Shown one piece after another: positions 54,964-64,000 of a DNA stretch of 64,000 bases. The DNA lies in contig OX457026.1 of assembly GCA_949752745.1 (NCBI GenBank), forward strand, positions 28,148,116 through 28,212,115, written 5' to 3'. Every line of letters begins with the position of its first letter. Positions within the stretch are counted from its first letter, which is position 1. The stretch is from Protula sp. h YS-2021. Taxonomy: Eukaryota; Annelida; Polychaeta; Sabellida; Serpulidae. Made by a program: the position numbers and the translations under genes. The notes under the pieces were generated by a model. That model searched no databases and was not told the DNA's origin. It saw nothing but the letters and a program-made list of their open reading frames with translations.

Positions 54964-56567
54964 AGTCTGTTGTGAACAAAGTGTTGTGTGCAAGATATCT
55001 CGAGAACGAAACGTCGGATCGACTTCAAACTTGATCGAATTATTCCTTGGTAAGGTCGGACAGTTCTATCAACTTTTGACGCATGTCACATGATTAGGGC
55101 AAGCGTATGACGTCATTGCGTAAAAATCTTGTGTGCGAAATTTCTCAGCCGCTGAACATCGGAGAAAGTTGAAACTTGGTGGGATTGTTGCTTGGTTGGT
55201 ACGAAAAACTCTGTAGATTATTTTCGCGAGTAGAACGAACGAATGCGGCGTATGACGTCATCACGCAGAATATGTATATATTTTGAACAAGATCTTGTGT
55301 GCAAAATATCTCGATAACGGAAAGTCCTATCGACTTCGATTTTTATTTCAATATTCCTAGGGTCAGTCGGCGGGTTCTGTCAATTTTTAGCGCATGTCAG
55401 GTGATTAAGGCAGGCATATGACGTCATTACGTAAAAATCTTGTGTGCGAAATTTCTCAGCCGCTGAACATCGGAGAAAGTTGAAACTTGGTGGGATTGTT
55501 GCTTGGTTGGTCCGAAAGACGCTATATATTTTTTTCGCGAGTAGAACGAACGAATGCGGCGTATGACGTCATCACGTAAAATATGTAAATATTATAAACA
55601 AGGTCTTGTGTGCAAAATATCTCAATAACGGAAAGTCCTATCGACTTCAAATTTTATATGAATATTCCTTGGGTCAGCCGGACTGTTCTATCAATTTTTG
55701 GCGTGTCACGTGATTAGGGCGGGTGTATGACGTCATTGCGTAAAAATGTGTGCGAAATTTCTCAGCTGCTGGACGCCGGAGAAAGCTGAAACTTTGGATT
55801 ATTGCTTGGTGGGTCCGAAAGAAACTCTAAATATTTTTCACGAGTATAACGAACGAAAGAAGCGTATGACGTCATCACGTAAAAATGTGTATATTTTGAA
55901 CCAGATCTTTTATGGATAATATCTCGATAACGGAAAGTCATATCGACTTAAAATTTTATATGGATATTCCTTGGTTCAGTCAGACGACTGTTTCAACTTT
56001 TGAGAAGTAAAAAGTTATCTGTTCTTAAGCAAAATATCTCGACATCGGAAAGTCGGATCGACTTTAAACTTGGTGTAGTTATTCCTCGGAAAGGTCACAC
56101 GGTTTTATTAAACGTTATTGAACTCGTATAGAAAATCAAGAAAGGTGCATAACGTCAACAGCCCCCCCTCCCACCCCCCACCCCAACCTCCCCATTTTTG
56201 GCTGCTTTGTTATCTATGCATGGGTGTTAACTGCGCTGGGGACTTCGGAAGATTTTCCCGACGATTCTCTAGTGTTCCTGCATTCTTTAGAAAGCTTCAA
56301 AACAGTAACAGCATTATTGTCGGTCCATTGCTATTTGTTATTGCCTGAAATTGAGCTTTTTGTGCATTTCTCATCTATGGTTGTTACGGAACATGCCACT
56401 CAGTCAGGGGTCAGTGTCAGTTGCGGTGCATGATCGAGTCGTTGTCTACGAGGTCATGGAATGCTATTGTCGTATTATAGCTCTAAGCAGCTCTAGCTGT
56501 ATCGATTAGCATTGTGTGCAGAAGCATTTTTCGCTATTAAATTGGGTCGTCTGATATCTTGTGTTAT
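54963..56567 (+). repeat. Dispersed satellite-like repeat, copy B (CRE-bearing)
   Basis: Same organisation as 20996-22547. 'aatatctcgataac' type monomer starts lie near 54988, 55296, 55608 and 55911 (about 308 bp), alternating with 'gcgaaatttctcagccgctg'. Perfect TGACGTCA lies at 55108, 55253, 55419, 55564, 55728 and 55867. After the C tract it shares 'gttcctgcattctttagaa' and 'gtcggtccattg' with copy A, up to about 56567. Confidence 0.8.
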
Positions 56568-56849
56568 GAGGAGCAGCTCACCATTTTGCCTACGAAATGC
56601 CTCCCCCTTCTCCCACCGAGGTGCGTCATCTCTGATGCGCAGTTATGAAGAATGCCTTCCTAGTGCTATTTGGCCGATGGGAATGTGCGAAGACAAGGTA
56701 GTCTATCATGGCTATAACTACACTTAGGGTACAGACTGTTACCGCTGCCTTGGGTAAAAGGGTTAGAGTTGTGTTTATAGTCGGACCTACAGTAAATAGC
56801 TGGGGGCTGGGGGGGGGGGGCGTGTAGAGGATGATGGTTAGCAAAAAAA

Positions 56850-57115
56850 AAAAAAAATCCCGACCACCTTCAAGACCCGGATAAAAAGATGTAAGGTAAG
56901 AACCGTTTGTCGTGACCCCTTCCACATTCAGGTAAAAAGACGTACGGTAAAACCTGCCTGTCTTGACCACCTTCCAGACCGGGATAAAAATGCAACGTAC
57001 AGTAAAACTGGAAAAGTGACCAACTTCAGATCTGGATAAGAGGGGCCTACAGTAAAACCCGTTTTAGCGACCATCTTTCAGACTCCGATGAAAAAAGATG
57101 CCCATTTATATCTGT
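56850..57115 (+). repeat. Degenerate tandem repeat, about 57 bp, 4-5 copies
   Basis: Repeats of a unit like 'acagtaaaacc' + 'gtcttgaccaccttcagac' + 'cgggataaaaagatg'. Copies differ at many positions. Confidence 0.7.
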
Positions 57116-57599
57116 TTTAGTGACCCCCATCTGTTTGGTTTATTTTAAGATTTTTACAATGAATGAAGGTTATGTTTGCAGAAATGAATATTTTGTTTCA
57201 GTTTGGGGGGGGGGGGGAGGGGGGGGTCATGAGTTTAGTCGGGGAGACATTTGTTTTTGTTCACAAAAACAAGAAACTTCAGTAGGTATCGATTGAAAGT
57301 GTGTAATATAAGCCTGCACTCTTACGTTTTGTGTGCACTGGCCGCTCTAGTTTCATTTGCTTTCCGCTGCCGCCGTTATTTGGTTTGCAGTTGTTTGATT
57401 TTTTTCTCTTTGAGTTTTTGCGTGGACTGTTTCCACCATTTGACGTCGAAGGAGCGTCATTTTCTTCAGTTCTGAAAAATTCAGAAGCTGTCTCTTTTGG
57501 GTTTGGGTGGGGGCTCAGTACGGGTCGGAACACTCGATTTTTCAAGGAGGGTTCGGTAACGAAAATACGAAAACGCACCGCTAGAGCCGCTAACTAGCT

Positions 57600-58003
57600 C
57601 ATTAATTCGGGATTTGTATGGAGATACATCTCTCCCCTTGAAAGCTCTCTGATAAAAGTGAGTCAGATTGTGTTGTGTGTATGTATGTCCTTTTTGTATC
57701 ATTGACACGAATATTTGTAACGGATGATTTTAAGGTCCGCAACATGAACTCATTATGTTCTTTTTGCTGTTTATTTGTCATAAATAGCCTTACAGCATCA
57801 TCAGCCATATGATGATTTTCTTGTAAGCGAGAAAGTTCCTCAATATCACTTGCAGTGCAGCTTTTGGTACGTAAACGATGTATTTGATTTAAACTTATAT
57901 CGTTGCTAGGCGACGATAAACACGACCTAGTCTCACCAGGAGGATATGCCGATGACATATCTAATTTGAGCTTAAATGGGAACGCACACTGTTGAAAGTT
58001 CAA
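57600..58003 (-). pseudogene. PIF1-like DNA helicase fragment (tentative)
   Basis: The minus-strand frame reads HRLRTKSCTASDIEELSRLQ, DDAVRLFMTNKQQKEHNEFM and IRVNDTK. The succession 'D-I-x-x-L...DA-x-x-LF-x-TN-x-x-x-x-x-HN' resembles the C-terminal RecA-like part of PIF1 helicases found in Helitrons and other elements. No Walker A or B motif is visible in the window, so only a short piece remains. Neighbouring minus-strand frames (57279-57578) are basic and unrecognised and may be a continuation. Confidence 0.35.
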
Positions 58004-58224
58004 CGCCTGTGCTTTATTTGGCTGTAAGTGAAACTATTGTGAAACAATTTGTGAAACATTGTGAAACAACAAACGAATGCTCTCCAGGTAGGGGAAACAG
58101 TTGTCTTGTAACAGGGGAAGAAAGAGGAAGAAATTTTTCCCGCTCATAATGTTCTCACCTAGCTTAGATTGAAATAATTTCATTTTATTTTAAAACTTTT
58201 TGACAGATTTTTGATGTTTTTAAT

Positions 58225-58350
58225 CTCAGTCACAAATTCAATCTTAATTCTATGGCCCGTTGGTTGGAATCCAGCGAGAAACACACCTGAATATAAAATG
58301 TACCAAACTGAAAACAAAATATTCATTTTATCTGAATTTTACCGAAATCA
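58225..58350 (+). repeat. Left copy of about 120-bp repeat flanking LINE copy 3
   Basis: 'aattcaatcttaattc' and 'gagaaacacacctgaata' through 'tatctgaattttaccgaaatc' match 60474-60600 with many substitutions. Confidence 0.55.
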
Positions 58351-58417
58351 ACCTGCACACTTGAATAAGATAACCAAGTCATACCTGAAGAAAGAGTCGC
58401 AGACACAGTTGAATACA

Positions 58418-60385
58418 GGAGGTCCTTCAGGATCTTTACGTCTTTGCTCTACAAGGTCGCCTACCTGAATTCATATTAGCGTTTTTAAATGACAGACGAT
58501 TTAAATTCCGCCTTGGTTCTGTTTTCTGGAATTCTTTTGAGCAAGAAGAGGGCTATCGTGAAGGCTGTATTCTTTCAGTTCTCTTATTTCTAATTAAAAT
58601 CAAAAGTATCAAAGCCGTAACTAAACAGGGAATAGACAGCTCACTGTTTGTAGACGATTTCGCTATGTCTTGTACTGGCCAGAATATGAATCTCATTGAG
58701 CGTCGCTTTCAGGAAAATATAAATTCTTTTCATAAATGTACTGAACAAAACGGTTTCAAGTTTTCGCAAACGAAAACAGTTTGCATATACTTTTTGCAAC
58801 AAACGAAAGCCAGTATCAAACACTCAAGTACCTGTGGTGAAGGAAAACAAATTGCTTTGATTATTCTGGAATCGAAGCTAAATTTTATCCCCACATAAAA
58901 GACATGAAGAGGAAATGCCAAAAGGCACTCAACTTGCATCGAGTCGTCTCCGCCCAAGACTGAGGAGCAGACACCAGTACTAAATTAAACTGTATAGATC
59001 ATCAATAAGATGCAGAATAGATTATGTTAGCGCTTCGTCTGCGGATCAGCAAGGCCCTCGTACTTAAAGATGCTGAACCCAATACAACACCAAGGTCTTC
59101 GCCTTTGCTTTAAGGATTTCAGAACGTCACCTGCGGAAAGTCATCAAGTTGAATCAAATGAACAACCTTTGGATATCCAACGACTCAAACTTTCTATGCA
59201 ATATGCCATTAAATTATACGCAGATAAAGCAGTGTACGGAACTGACCACTCAGGAATCCTAAACACACGCCCTAGGGTTATCGTACCCTTTGGCACTAGA
59301 ATCCGTAACCACCTTAACAATGCAGGAATCAAAGTCGAACAAATTGCAAATTCAAAAGCCTCGGAATACTCAACTTGGAAAATACAAAGACCCGTCAAAG
59401 ACAAAGCTTTGACAAATTTGCCAAAGACGAAACAAATGCGTTCGAATTCTAAGCTAGGTTTGCTGTTAGCAAAAAACTCACTTTGATCACCATTTTATTT
59501 TCAGGGACGGATATAAACTTGAGAACAATGTTGCTGCCTCAATAGTTATAAAATCAAATACTCTGAAAACTAGACTACCAAACTTGTCCTGCACCTTTTC
59601 GGCGGAGGTTCGGGCACTCTAGCCATAAAAGTCGTCAAGATTAGTAGGCACAAAACTTTTGTTATCTACGTCGATTCTTTTTCGGTCCTGCAATCACTAG
59701 ACAATATGCAAGTGTCAAACACAATGGTTCTAGACCTAATAGAGCGCCACGAAACAGCTATCAAACAACGCAAATCCGAAGTGTTTTGCTGGGTGCCAAG
59801 CAGCGTCGGTATTCTTGGTAATGAAGCGGCAGATCATGCAGCTAAAGAAGCGTTAAACGCCAACATATCTGACCTTGTCATAGTGTACTCTGACTTTAAA
59901 CCCCATATTTCACGTTATGTAAAAACTGTGGCAATAAAAGTCTAACGAACAAAGAAATAACAAACTCTTTCAAATTCAACCAGTACTTGGCCAAAAGTCG
60001 CTAGCTCTGGGCAATATACACGACACAATGGTTATGCATAGAGCCCGACTCGGGCATACTTAAATCAACCACGGATAGCATTTGAGAGGTGATGCGCCTC
60101 CAGAATGCACTGCACTGGTTGCCAAGAACGTTTGACTTAAGCATATTCTACTTGACTGTGTAGATTTTCAAAACATTCGTTTACGCTATTACAGCGTAAA
60201 TTGTTTTAAAGACCTTTTTACAAAGGTAACACCAAGTAAAATTATTTCTATCCTCAAAGAAGTACACTTGTACAGTAAGTTTTAAATCGAATTTAGCTGG
60301 TTTTTAGATTTACATTATTCATAGAACCGGTACAATATGACCCTAACGGATTGCCGTTAAATTAATCAATCAATCAAACAAACAT
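58418..60385 (+). mobile_element. LINE copy 3, 5'-truncated and degraded
   Basis: Flanked by TTGAATACA at 58409-58417 and 60386-60394. Starts within RT (RLPEFILAFLNDRRFKFRLG). It keeps GYREGCILS (the motif Gln is now Glu), FVDD (about 58655) and parts of RNase H (AEVRAL, VFCWVPSSVGILGNEAADHA). The 3' end is an AATC-type tail, so it belongs with copy 1. Many frameshifts and stops are present (for example near 58870, 58963, 59440 and 59940), and the RNase H start YTDGSK reads RDGYK. It is older than copy 1. Confidence 0.85.
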
Positions 60386-60473
60386 TTGAATACAAAATTA
60401 GCAACAATTGAGCAACACATATTATATCTAAATGCTTTACAATGTTACCAATAACTATTTTCCCTTGAAGCCT

Positions 60474-60600
60474 GAAATTCAATCTTTATGCCACGGTCCC
60501 CGGTTCAACTTCTGCGAGACACACACCTGAATAAAAAGTGCACATAAAATAACATAGAATAAAAAGTGCACTATCTGAATTTTACTAAAATCAATCTTTA
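60474..60600 (+). repeat. Right copy of the repeat flanking LINE copy 3
   Basis: Partner of 58225-58350 ('gagacacacacctgaata', 'actatctgaattttac'). It contains an internal 'ataaaaagtgcac' duplication. Confidence 0.55.
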
Positions 60601-60603
60601 AAA

Positions 60604-60870
60604 TCAAACATGTGTGTTACCACAATAACGGTCCAATTTTCTTTTGCTGTTTTGAATCACCTCCACCCACTCTTCCCTTTTCATACCTTCAGTTTTCGAA
60701 CAAACCGCATGTCCGTTATACTGGCTCCGTCCAGTTCCTGCGACTCGCCTCTCTCCGCATTTCAAACACTTTATGGAGAGGTCCTTGCTCGAATAATTTC
60801 CCTTCTTTCCATCCCTCTCAAACTTTCGCTTCCTATACAGCGTCGCATGTGAATACGCCGGAGCTACTCC
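60604..60870 (-). pseudogene. Small zinc-binding protein fragment (CxxC...H..C)
   Basis: The minus-strand frame reads ATLYRKRKFERDG, IKCLKCGERRVAGTGRSQYN, GHAVCSKTEG and REEWVEVIQNSK, and then stops. The CxxC...HxxxC layout with a GxxQYxG core resembles a zinc-binding segment found in DUF6729-like proteins. This link is from memory and weak. Upstream frame sequence is Pro-rich and contains a G homopolymer (C on this strand). No splice borders were fixed. Confidence 0.3.
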
Positions 60871-61039
60871 TCTACTATCAGCATCGTGAACAAATAAAAT
60901 GGTAGCCTGTCCTTGTGCTGGGGGACTTAGCGGCATGTTGTTGCAATTGCCCCTCAATCGGTGACGTCTCGGGTCGGGGGGGGGGGTAAGGGGGGAAGAA
61001 CGGAAGTGATCAGAAAGTATGTGGTCCGAATCCACCTAC

Positions 61040-62276
61040 CTCCACTATAAAAAGCACTCAGTTATAGTCCAGTAGCTTTTGGTAAGAATTCAGTAGCTTT
61101 TGGTAAGAATTCACTTACGTTCCTGTGGTTTGCTGTCGTGAATAATCACGTACTTTTTTGTTTGTCTTGTTGAAAGACTATAATATCGCTGCATTATTTT
61201 CTGTAAGATTTGTCATTTTTGTAAGACGTCTGTGCTTTCCAGCGTTTTTTCTCGAATTGACAGCGGTTTGATTGTGTGAAATACTCGCTTTTATTCAGTT
61301 ATCAAGTATTAATCTGTGTTGTAAATAGAATTGTTTTATGCATATACTTGAGATTTAACGCTTCTTTTCAATTTGTATTGTTTCTCTTACCGTTTCTGAG
61401 CACGTTGAATCGCTGAATACTCAGCGTTCAAGCCACCGACGCACCATTAGTTCGGTGGGATGCGCGGATGTTAACTGGGATAAAACGTTAAAGTAATGCG
61501 TCAACAAAACTTGTGTTTCACTCCTAGACTTTCTAGCAGGCCCCCTCTTTTTATGAAAGGGGGGGGGAGGGGGTTGAGGGTTGTGAAAAAATTGTCGTTT
61601 CTCATATTCGCCTGTGTACCCGCCGGTGGTTGAAAACTCTCAATGTGTTTTCTGGGGAAAACATGAGTGCTTAGCTCATTCACAGCAAGAATAAACTTGC
61701 TCTAATGCAACGGAAATTGCAGCATTGACCAGCAACAACTTCAGAAGCTTGATCTTCGTTCCACCGCTATGGGCCTTCGAAAAATTACGCGTGGAAATTC
61801 ACTGGACTTGCTTGGTTTATAAAATAAGCTCTTTGAGAAGTTAGGACGCAGAAGTCCTATGTAGCCCGAGTCATGATCTTACCTGTTATAAAACGGCAGG
61901 TGGTACGACTCCAGGGAAGTCTATCCGCGGTCACATCTATGAACAGGTCGCTCAATCCCGTCCTTCTTTATCGTCCCGGTTCCACATAAAAAGAAACACC
62001 TTGCAGGTCCTGAAGGCATTCGTCATGCTTTCGCTGCTGTTCCCAGATAACCTACATCCGCTCTTTGTCCAACAGTGTCATACCCATGGAGTCGCATCAA
62101 GCAGGGTCACTTAGTCCTGTCAGTAACTTGAACAGCAATCCGCACGTTTCTGCGCCCCTTGTAGGGTATGGGGGAAATCTTAAGAATACACTCACTGCTT
62201 TCTGTTTCGTGCATGACGCATGAGGCAGCTAATCGGAATTTCGTTCTTTCTAAGTCTTTAACTATTTCCCATCCTG
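61040..62276. other. No gene seen; 22-bp duplication at 61068
   Basis: The only structure noticed is 'cagtagcttttggtaagaat' repeated twice at 61068-61111 and a G-rich tract at 61558. No exons supported. Confidence 0.45.
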
Positions 62277-62310
62277 GTTGGTGAACAGGACGTTAAATAC
62301 CAAACAAACA
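62277..62310 (+). repeat. Retroelement 3' tail, 'ggacgttaaataccaaac' type
   Basis: Resembles 30083-30116. The body upstream is not recognisable. Confidence 0.45.
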
Positions 62311-62723
62311 TATATTCATAGCAGCACCCACAACGTCCGGTGCTCCCTTCCCATGACAGGCCGCAAAAAAGTTCCAGGAACCTGAGGAATAAAATAAGAT
62401 TTGTGTAGAAAAACCTTGAGAAGTCCGGCGGCCTTCTGCAAACGATAAAACCACACTTTTTCAACTGTTTTTTGTTATTTTGCGATATTTTAGGGGTTTT
62501 AGATCACAAAAATGACAAAATTTGAACATTTTGAACATGAGATACTTCTCAACAAGTCCATTTCTGGTTACAGTATAGAAAATTTAATGCTGAAAGGAAT
62601 TTTTATTGTTTTACGTTATACTTGCAGGTTTTTATATTTTTTAAGTTATGTTTCATATCAATCCTTTAGTAACAAAGTGCATTATAAAATCCTGTAAAAC
62701 TGCAATAGGAATTAACTGATTAT

Positions 62724-62998
62724 TCAATGGGTATTGTTTAAAATGTTTCTTACCTTGGCTAAAGTCATACTTGGGTAGAAGTATCGTAAACAGGAAGAAT
62801 TTAAGTTTGTTTTTGTGCTACGTTGAAGGTCATTAGAGAAAAAGTGCACTTTGTTGATTTGGGGGTACATGTTATGGATATCTCTGAGAACTGGGTTTAA
62901 ATGCGCCCATATCGCACATGGTCCATGCTCTATGTTGTCTGAAAGAATACCAAAAGGCTCTGCTTCTTTGCCACTGATGTAGTAAACACCAGTGTACA
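62724..62998 (-). pseudogene. Fragment of an uncharacterised transposase-like protein
   Basis: The minus-strand frame reads ISLTNQISLYTGVYYI, PFGILSDNIEHGPCAIWAHL and VHFFSND. I recognise LSDxxxHGPxAIWAHL...(H)FxSD from widespread invertebrate proteins of unknown function that look transposon-derived. The frame is cut on its 5' side at about 62998, where LINE copy 4 begins, so the LINE or a deletion truncated it. Confidence 0.4.
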
Positions 62999-63007
62999 GA
63001 CTGATTT

Positions 63008-64000
63008 GATTTGTGAGGCTGATTTGATAAAGCTGACTGGACTGAATTCGCCAGATTATGTTATGAAAACATTCACAATGAAATTTTTGAAAATGTTTCT
63101 GATCCAATAGCCTTATTTACAAATATTCTACAGGATATAGCTTCAAGAACAATTCCTAAATCCTCTGCAAATCCAAGTCTTCCGAAAAAGCCTTGGTTTA
63201 ATGATGAATGTAAACAAGCAGTACATGAAAGGAAGAAAGCATTGGACAAATTTTCAAGACAGCCTAACCTGAAAAATAAACTTGAATGTAAACGATTACA
63301 GGCTGTGTCGAAAAGAACAATTCGTTCAAATAAAAGGCAAACATAGCAAGAGTTTGTAGCTGGTCTGAATAATAAGACATCAGTAAAGAAAGTGTGGGAC
63401 AAAATTCGTAAAATTAAGGGCAAAGATATAAGTACAGTGAAACATTTGAAACAAGACGATACATTAGTCACTGACACAAAAGAAATAGCAAATATTTTAG
63501 CAAATAATATTTCAAAAAATTCTTCATCTGATAACTATACAAGGAAATTTCAGCAATTTAAAGAGCTATCTGAGAAAGTTAATTTGGATTTTTCTTCCAG
63601 TAATGATGAAATTTATAATTTACCATTTGAACTAATAGATCTTAAAAATTCTCTTGATAAAGCAAAGGATACTTCATCCGGTCCTGATGATATTCATTAC
63701 CAAATCATTAAACATCTTCCAGAAAATAGTAAAAATGTTCTTTTAAACATTTTTAATAAGATTTGGGAGGAGGGTTCTTTCCCGACATCTTGGAGGGAAG
63801 CAACAATTATTCCTGTACCAAAACCTGGAAAAGACCCCACTAATCCTCAATGTTATCGACCAGTTGCACTGACAAGTTGCCTGTGTAAGACTTTGGAACG
63901 AATGATAAATGAACGACTGATGTGGTACTTAGAAAGTAACAAATTATTAACAAATGCACAAAGTGGTTTTAGACGCCAACGTACTACAACTGATCATCTA
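63008..64000 (+). pseudogene. LINE copy 4 ORF2, endonuclease end to RT start; runs off the window
   Basis: The frame reads DWTEFARLCYEN, IPKSSANPSLPKKPWFNDEC, VKKVWDKIRKIKGKD, SGPDDIHYQIIKHLPEN, IIPVPKPGKDPTNPQCYRPV, ALTSCLCKTLERM and AQSGFRRQRTTTDHL at the window end. These align in order with LINE copy 1 from about 7320 to 8290. One in-frame TAG (63344-63346) replaces a codon that is Trp in copy 1. Otherwise the frame is open for about 330 codons. Codon use is AT-rich and the sequence is clearly diverged from copies 1-3, so this is a third subfamily. Catalytic RT residues lie outside the window. Confidence 0.8.

Noticed and set aside
54784..55093. Cys/Val and His/Thr open frames across 54880
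   Set aside because: They are translations of the TG microsatellite.
56626..56970. 114-residue minus-strand frame
   Set aside because: Lies over a homopolymer and a degenerate 57-bp tandem repeat; no domain.

Overview
This window looks like genomic DNA of an invertebrate animal, most likely a marine bivalve mollusc. Coding segments are split by introns with GT/AG borders. There are tRNA-derived SINEs with a central block and 'aaaccaaccaac'-type tails that I associate with mollusc SINEs. There are also APE/RT/RNase H LINEs, a P-element/THAP9-like transposase, piggyBac, DIRS-like and tyrosine-recombinase relics, and long AT-rich intergenic DNA. I see no bacterial operons, rRNA, functional tRNA genes or CRISPR. 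The species call is inference.

Layout. 0-3.2 kb: a SWIM zinc-finger relic and a dead tyrosine recombinase, both on the minus strand. 3.2-12.8 kb: a broken minus-strand gene of the DUF6729-like family in at least six exons. Its largest intron holds a nested set of transposons: a piggyBac transposase hit once by a 76-bp LINE tail and once by a 5-kb LINE whose 5' end is inverted, plus SINEs. 13-20.6 kb: SINEs, a second tyrosine-recombinase relic, unknown exon-like pieces and a DIRS-like relic. 21-22.5 kb: a CRE-rich satellite-like repeat that recurs at 54.9-56.6 kb. 25-29.3 kb: a C2H2-finger gene remnant and a second truncated LINE. 31-35 kb: an element with inverted ends full of 170-bp repeats, then a second DUF6729-like relic. 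36-37.8 kb: the P-element-like transposase relic. 38-42.4 kb: layered tandem duplications with microsatellite-hairpin inserts.

43.7-54.5 kb is the most unusual part. A plus-strand, Tudor-like, multi-exon gene runs directly, inside an exon, into a 7.7-kb array of about 5.6 copies of a 1.38-kb unit. Each unit carries two long inverted repeats (stems of about 88-97 bp, loops of 75 bp). Polyadenylation signals follow the array. 56.6-64 kb: a short tandem repeat, a helicase-like relic, a third LINE with clear target-site duplications, and the start of a fourth LINE running off the window.

Apart from the Tudor-like gene, almost every recognisable protein is a mobile-element product, and most carry frameshifts or stops. 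The coherent biology is repeated insertion, nesting and decay of mobile DNA. The open question is whether the hairpin array is transcribed. Family names were assigned from memory of motifs; no database search was run.
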